A DNA stretch of 61,853 nt. Origin: Oscillospiraceae bacterium. GTDB taxonomy: Bacteria; Bacillota; Clostridia; Oscillospirales; Ruminococcaceae. The first letter of the stretch is position 1. Every line of letters starts with the position of its first letter. Below the pieces are notes generated by a model. It saw only the letters and a list, made by a program, of their open reading frames with translations, was not told the DNA's origin and ran no database searches. Both the position numbers and the translations under genes were made by a program. Where the stretch lies: assembly GCA_024404875.1 (NCBI GenBank), contig JAKSPK010000010.1, positions 1 through 61,853 of the forward strand. Reading direction: 5' to 3'. Below, piece by piece: positions 58,468 to 61,853 of the stretch.

Positions 58468-59856
58468 ATGATAGATCCGAATTATTACACAAAAGAATCG
58501 CTCTACCAACTGGCCGGAAAGTGCTTTGCCGCGTTTCTCGGTTTTCCTGATATTGACCGGCTTCTCGAAAAATCGACCTATTTCTATGTTGACCTCACCG
58601 ATGAAAGCGTTCTCTTTTTGCATCCGGAAAGTAAACTGCTCAGCATGACGGATGTATCTGCGATCAAGCATTATTCACAGATTCTCGAATTGATGACGCA
58701 ATGTTTGGATGCGCCGTGCGTCAGTGAGATCGGTGACAGCTTGACTGCGAAATCGCTGATTGAGGAATACCGGATCGGCAACCGATTCCGGCAATTCCTG
58801 TTTTCGTGCAAATTCGGCGGCATTCCCAGTAAAAAGCAGATTTGCTGTGATCTTGAGGAGGCAGACGGACGCATCTTCGGATTGTTCCTGATCTGCGATG
58901 TGACCGATGTGCATGATACGGATATCAAGCTGCTGCGCCGCGTGGAATTTGACGGCCTGACGAATCTTTACAACCGAAATGCCGGTGATCTGCTTGTGCT
59001 CGAATATCTGAAAAACTATCCGCAGGACAGTGCGGCGGTCGTGATGCTGGATATCGATCATTTCAAGCGTTTTAATGATCAGTATGGCCACGAGGTCGGC
59101 GATGTTGTACTGCGCGGAACGGCACGGCATCTGGAACAGCATTTCGGCAGAGACAGTGTTATCATCAGGAATGGCGGCGATGAATTTCTTGTGCTGCTAA
59201 AGCATCGCACCGAGGCGGAGGCGCTTGATGAGGTCCGCAATTTTTCCAACGCAAGCTACTCGATCCAATACCAGGAGCACACATATCACTGTACATATTC
59301 TGTCGGATTCGCGATGTATCCGGAGCAGGGGCGTGAGTACCACGATCTTGCGATGAAGGCGGATGTTGCGATGTACACGGTCAAGATGCATCATCGCAAC
59401 TCCTATCTGCAATACCGGCCGGATCTTCTGCTGCAAAAACGGACGCAGCTCAGCTTTCAGCTGGCCGATATCGTTTCCGGAATTCCGGGTGCAATCCTTG
59501 TTTACAAGGCGGATGAGAAAGAGGAGATTCTCTTTGCGAATCAGCAGCTGTATGATTTGTTTGAGTGCGATTCCATGGAAGAACTGCTGTCTTTCAGCGG
59601 AGACAGCTTCAAAAACATCGTGCATCCGGATGACCTAGATGCCGTTGAGGAATCTATCAAAAAGCAGATTGCTGCCAATCCGTTCGGGCTGGATTATGTC
59701 AGCTACCGCATTATTACGAAATCCGGAAAAGTCAAGATGATCGATGATATCGGACATCTCGTGCACACACCGAAATACGGCGACATCTTCTATGTCTTCC
59801 TCTATGACCGTGAGCAGAAGGCAGATATTCTGCGGCTTGCAGGGCTGCAGGAATAA
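58468..59856 (+). CDS. Diguanylate cyclase (GGDEF) with C-terminal PAS domain
   Basis: Soluble signalling protein of 462 aa. The N-terminal 150 residues are an uncharacterised sensor region. The GGDEF domain is at about 158-315 with an intact signature NGGDEFLVLL (about 236) and the metal-binding DIDHFKRFND, so cyclic di-GMP synthesis is expected. The last ~125 residues resemble a PAS domain (GAILVYKADEKEEILFANQ ... quoted in part). A PAS domain after the GGDEF is the reverse of the common order. TGGAGGC precedes the start. It contrasts with the degenerate GGDEF of the fusion regulator at 21210. Confidence 0.9.
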   Translation: MIDPNYYTKESLYQLAGKCFAAFLGFPDIDRLLEKSTYFYVDLTDESVLFLHPESKLLSMTDVSAIKHYSQILELMTQCLDAPCVSEIGDSLTAKSLIEEYRIGNRFRQFLFSCKFGGIPSKKQICCDLEEADGRIFGLFLICDVTDVHDTDIKLLRRVEFDGLTNLYNRNAGDLLVLEYLKNYPQDSAAVVMLDIDHFKRFNDQYGHEVGDVVLRGTARHLEQHFGRDSVIIRNGGDEFLVLLKHRTEAEALDEVRNFSNASYSIQYQEHTYHCTYSVGFAMYPEQGREYHDLAMKADVAMYTVKMHHRNSYLQYRPDLLLQKRTQLSFQLADIVSGIPGAILVYKADEKEEILFANQQLYDLFECDSMEELLSFSGDSFKNIVHPDDLDAVEESIKKQIAANPFGLDYVSYRIITKSGKVKMIDDIGHLVHTPKYGDIFYVFLYDREQKADILRLAGLQE

Positions 59857-60175
59857 ACATTATCCTGTACGGAATGATCGCGAACAGAAGGCCGGAACAC
59901 CGCGCAGAATCATAGAGAAATATTCCGCAGATATTGCTCATAAAAAATGATTTCTTTCCGATAACAATGCAGTTTGCATCTGATAGCAGATTGAACAATC
60001 ATCCTAAGAAAAAATGTTTACGGAGAAAAATGAAATGACAAAAAACATTTGTTTATTACTATGTTCCGCGCTCTCCATCGCTCCGGAGTGTATGTGAGAT
60101 GAATCTCAATGAAAAGAGTATTCATGTCTTTGTGAAATTGATTACAATTACAGAATTGTGTTGGGAGCTAATACT
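59857..60175 (+). other. Intergenic region with a possible 20-codon leader peptide
   Basis: About 320 bp, mostly without features. One tiny frame at 60035-60097 (20 codons, ATG with GGAG about 9 nt upstream) encodes a hydrophobic peptide beginning MTKNICLLLCSALS. It could be a leader peptide or the remnant of a signal peptide; there is little to decide. Confidence 0.35.
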
Positions 60176-61228
60176 ATGCCATTTCAGATAATCCGAAACG
60201 ATATTACCAAGGTAAAAGCCGATATCATTGTGAATACTGCAAATCCGAAGCCTATCATCGGCAGCGGCACAGACAGCGCAATATACAATGCTGCCGGTGC
60301 TGAGGCGCTGTTAGCAGAACGGAAGAAGATCGGGGACATCAAAGCCGGTGAAGCCGCGGTAACGCCTGCCTTCGGCTTATCTGCCAAACTCATCATACAT
60401 ACAGTCGGTCCGGCATGGGAGGACGGCCAACACGGCGAATGTGTTGTGCTGCGTTCCTGCTATGAAAAGTCACTCGCTCTTGCTGCAGAGCTGTCTGCTA
60501 AGAGCATTGCGTTCCCGCTGATTGCAACAGGCGTGTATGGTTTTCCAAAAGATGAAGCATTGAGCATTGCGCTCAGTGTTTTCAGCAAGTTTCTGCTGTC
60601 GCATGATATGAAGGTCATTCTGGTTGTATTTGACAGAAAGGCCTTTGAGCTGTCCGGTAAGCTGGTTGGTGACATAGACGAGTATATTGACGAGCATAGT
60701 GTTTCGCTGATCCGCGATGCTGAGTATTTTGATGATTACGAAAAGATTGAGTATGTCCGCCGAAGAACAGCACCGCGTCCAGCGTTAATGGAACAAGTCG
60801 AAGAAACAGATGAAGGATCAGATGAAGCACTATCTGCTCCTGCGGGTATTTCGGAAAAAATGAGCCTGGATCAGATTTTGGATGATGCAGGCAAAACCTT
60901 CCAGCAGCGTCTTTTTCAGCTAATTGATGCCAGTGGTATGGATGATGTTACTGTGTATAAGAAAGCAAACATCGATAGAAAAGTATTCTCCCGCATTCGC
61001 TGCAAAGTTGATTATAAGCCCAAAAAGAAAACAGCGATTGCTTTTGCAATCGCGCTGAAACTTGACCTTCCAACAATGGAAGATCTTTTATCAAGGGCTG
61101 AGATCGCCTTTTCTCCGAGTAACAAGTTTGACCTTATCATCACATACTGTGTAAACAACGGTATCTACGATATTTTCGATATTAACGCGATCCTGTTCAA
61201 ATACGGGCAGCCGATTCTGGGCGAGTAA
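60176..61228 (+). CDS. Macro-domain protein with C-terminal helical (HTH-like) domain
   Basis: Protein of 350 aa. Residues 1-165 are a macro domain of the type that binds ADP-ribose or removes it from proteins or O-acetyl-ADP-ribose: DITKVKADIIVNTANP (binding loop 1 with Asn), GSGTDSAIYNAAG (loop with the conserved Gly), and IATGVYGFPKDEA (diphosphate loop). A variable acidic linker follows to about 235. The last ~110 residues are a helical domain (TFQQRLFQLIDASGM, VYKKANIDRKVFSRIR, KKKTAIAFAIALKLDL) with an XRE-like pattern. GGGAG lies 8 nt before the start. The next gene starts 13 bp later, and an ADP-ribosylglycohydrolase comes after that. Confidence 0.88.
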   Translation: MPFQIIRNDITKVKADIIVNTANPKPIIGSGTDSAIYNAAGAEALLAERKKIGDIKAGEAAVTPAFGLSAKLIIHTVGPAWEDGQHGECVVLRSCYEKSLALAAELSAKSIAFPLIATGVYGFPKDEALSIALSVFSKFLLSHDMKVILVVFDRKAFELSGKLVGDIDEYIDEHSVSLIRDAEYFDDYEKIEYVRRRTAPRPALMEQVEETDEGSDEALSAPAGISEKMSLDQILDDAGKTFQQRLFQLIDASGMDDVTVYKKANIDRKVFSRIRCKVDYKPKKKTAIAFAIALKLDLPTMEDLLSRAEIAFSPSNKFDLIITYCVNNGIYDIFDINAILFKYGQPILGE

Positions 61229-61241
61229 TTAGGAGGAGAAA

Positions 61242-61691
61242 ATGAGCAATTCAGAGCATACAAAAATTGGAGCAGATTTTCAGAAAGCAGTTCAGCAGTA
61301 TTTTATTAAAAAATATGGAGCTGGTTTTGAATTAGAAATGCAGATCAAGATTGGTTACTCAGAAGATGATCAAAAGGAACATAAATTTGATATAGTAAAT
61401 CCGGACCAGAGAATTGTGATTGAATGTAAAAGGTACACATGGACAGAGACCGGTAATGTTCCGAGTGCAAAAATAAGAGCCATTAACGAAACAGCCTTTT
61501 ATCTCTCTTTTCTACCGGATGCATATGAAAAATACATCGTAATGTTGCGCTCACAGCATAAAAAGAAGCAAGAGACCCTTGCAGAGTATTATTATAGAAC
61601 TAATCATCATCTATTAGGGAAAACGCGAATAGCTGAATATGATCCTACAGTACCTGATAGTTTCAAAATCATTGGTTCAGAAGTAGAATAG
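61242..61691 (+). CDS. PD-(D/E)XK nuclease-like protein
   Basis: Protein of 149 aa. The segment HKFDIVNPDQRIVIECKRY gives D50...E61-C-K63, the core catalytic pattern of PD-(D/E)XK nucleases, with the expected strand-turn-strand setting. The rest is mixed alpha/beta, and the C-terminal half has a Lys/Tyr-rich helix (EYYYRTNHH). AGGAGG lies 7 nt upstream. It sits 13 bp after the macro-domain gene and 98 bp before the ADP-ribosylglycohydrolase, with a terminator-like hairpin in between. A nucleic-acid-cutting role is inferred from the motif only. Confidence 0.7.
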   Translation: MSNSEHTKIGADFQKAVQQYFIKKYGAGFELEMQIKIGYSEDDQKEHKFDIVNPDQRIVIECKRYTWTETGNVPSAKIRAINETAFYLSFLPDAYEKYIVMLRSQHKKKQETLAEYYYRTNHHLLGKTRIAEYDPTVPDSFKIIGSEVE

Positions 61692-61703
61692 TAGAGTTTA
61701 GGA

Positions 61704-61745
61704 AGTGGTTCATTTGTCGTTTGACAAACGACCACTTCTTCTTAT
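61704..61745 (+). terminator. Probable terminator after the PD-(D/E)XK gene
   Basis: GAAGTGGT...TTTGTC pairs with GACAAA...ACCACTTC with a small internal loop, followed by TTCTT. Confidence 0.7.
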
Positions 61746-61789
61746 ATATGTGGTATACTGGAATCATCAAAGAAAAGGAGGTCTTCGAT

Positions 61790-61853
61790 ATGATCGGTGC
61801 ATTATTAGGTGATATGATCGGTGCACCCTATGAATTTGACAGAGGTGCAAAAA
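61790..61853 (+). CDS. ADP-ribosylglycohydrolase, N-terminal fragment
   Basis: The first 21 codons are visible before the window ends. MIGALLGDMIGAPYEFDRG is the family's hallmark N-terminus (GA-hGDhhGxPYEF), which contributes to the di-metal site in ARH/DraG-type hydrolases. AAAGGAGG lies 8 nt upstream. These enzymes remove ADP-ribose from proteins or nucleic acids. Its neighbours are a macro-domain protein and a nuclease-like protein. Confidence 0.85.
   Translation, partial: MIGALLGDMIGAPYEFDRGAK

Overview
The window looks like a chromosomal segment of a Ruminococcus-type (Clostridia, Oscillospiraceae/Ruminococcaceae) gut or rumen bacterium. The evidence is four secreted proteins carrying dockerin-like modules (GH16, GH127, CE2-type esterase, PL1), a cytoplasmic GH31 alpha-xylosidase, anaerobic ribonucleotide reductase, a ferredoxin-thioredoxin reductase-like protein beside thioredoxin, an L-box lysine riboswitch, and many near-perfect sigma-A promoters (TTGACA-N17-TATAAT). 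Species assignment is inference only.

Region 1-8.2 kb is the right part of an integrative, probably mobilizable element. From the left it carries a partial probable anti-sigma gene, an ECF sigma factor, a MobV-type relaxase, a DnaC-like ATPase, a DnaD/phage-type replication protein whose coding sequence contains eight 11-bp iteron-like repeats next to an A+T-rich tract, an excisionase-like protein, a Cro-like protein, a CI-like repressor, and a tyrosine integrase ending 141 bp from the 3' end of an initiator tRNA-fMet gene. The lysogeny-type switch has convergent, face-to-face promoters. A separate short serine recombinase lies just beyond the tRNA.

Region 10-16.7 kb holds an aquaporin, trxA with an FTR-like partner, and a lysine-biosynthesis operon (riboswitch-asd-two unknown genes-dapA-dapB-rhomboid-like membrane protein). 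Region 16.7-23.9 kb holds an SPFH/zinc-ribbon operon, a thrH-like phosphatase, a VOC protein and a large LacI-sensor/degenerate GGDEF/AraC fusion regulator. Region 24-38 kb is dominated by plant-polysaccharide genes: divergent dockerin enzymes GH16 and GH127, a GDSL esterase with a LysR regulator, a GH31 alpha-xylosidase followed by a PH-domain protein and an FkbM methyltransferase, and a SleB-like cell-wall hydrolase.

Region 38-45.6 kb contains a candidate pseudoknotted RNA, a tRNA-Leu/tRNA-Gly pair, an nifS-like/GNAT/thiI operon for tRNA thiolation, a class B-type sortase with a ~475-nt leader, and a SpoIID/LytB-domain protein whose motifs are in circularly permuted order. Region 45.7-58 kb contains a dockerin CE2 esterase, an ACT-domain protein with homoserine dehydrogenase, nrdG-nrdD(glutaredoxin fusion)-thioredoxin reductase, a GT2-GtrA protein and a dockerin pectate lyase. 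The last 3.5 kb has a GGDEF-PAS protein and then a macro-domain protein, a PD-(D/E)XK-like protein and the start of an ADP-ribosylglycohydrolase, which together look like an ADP-ribose-handling module and are the most system-like novelty.
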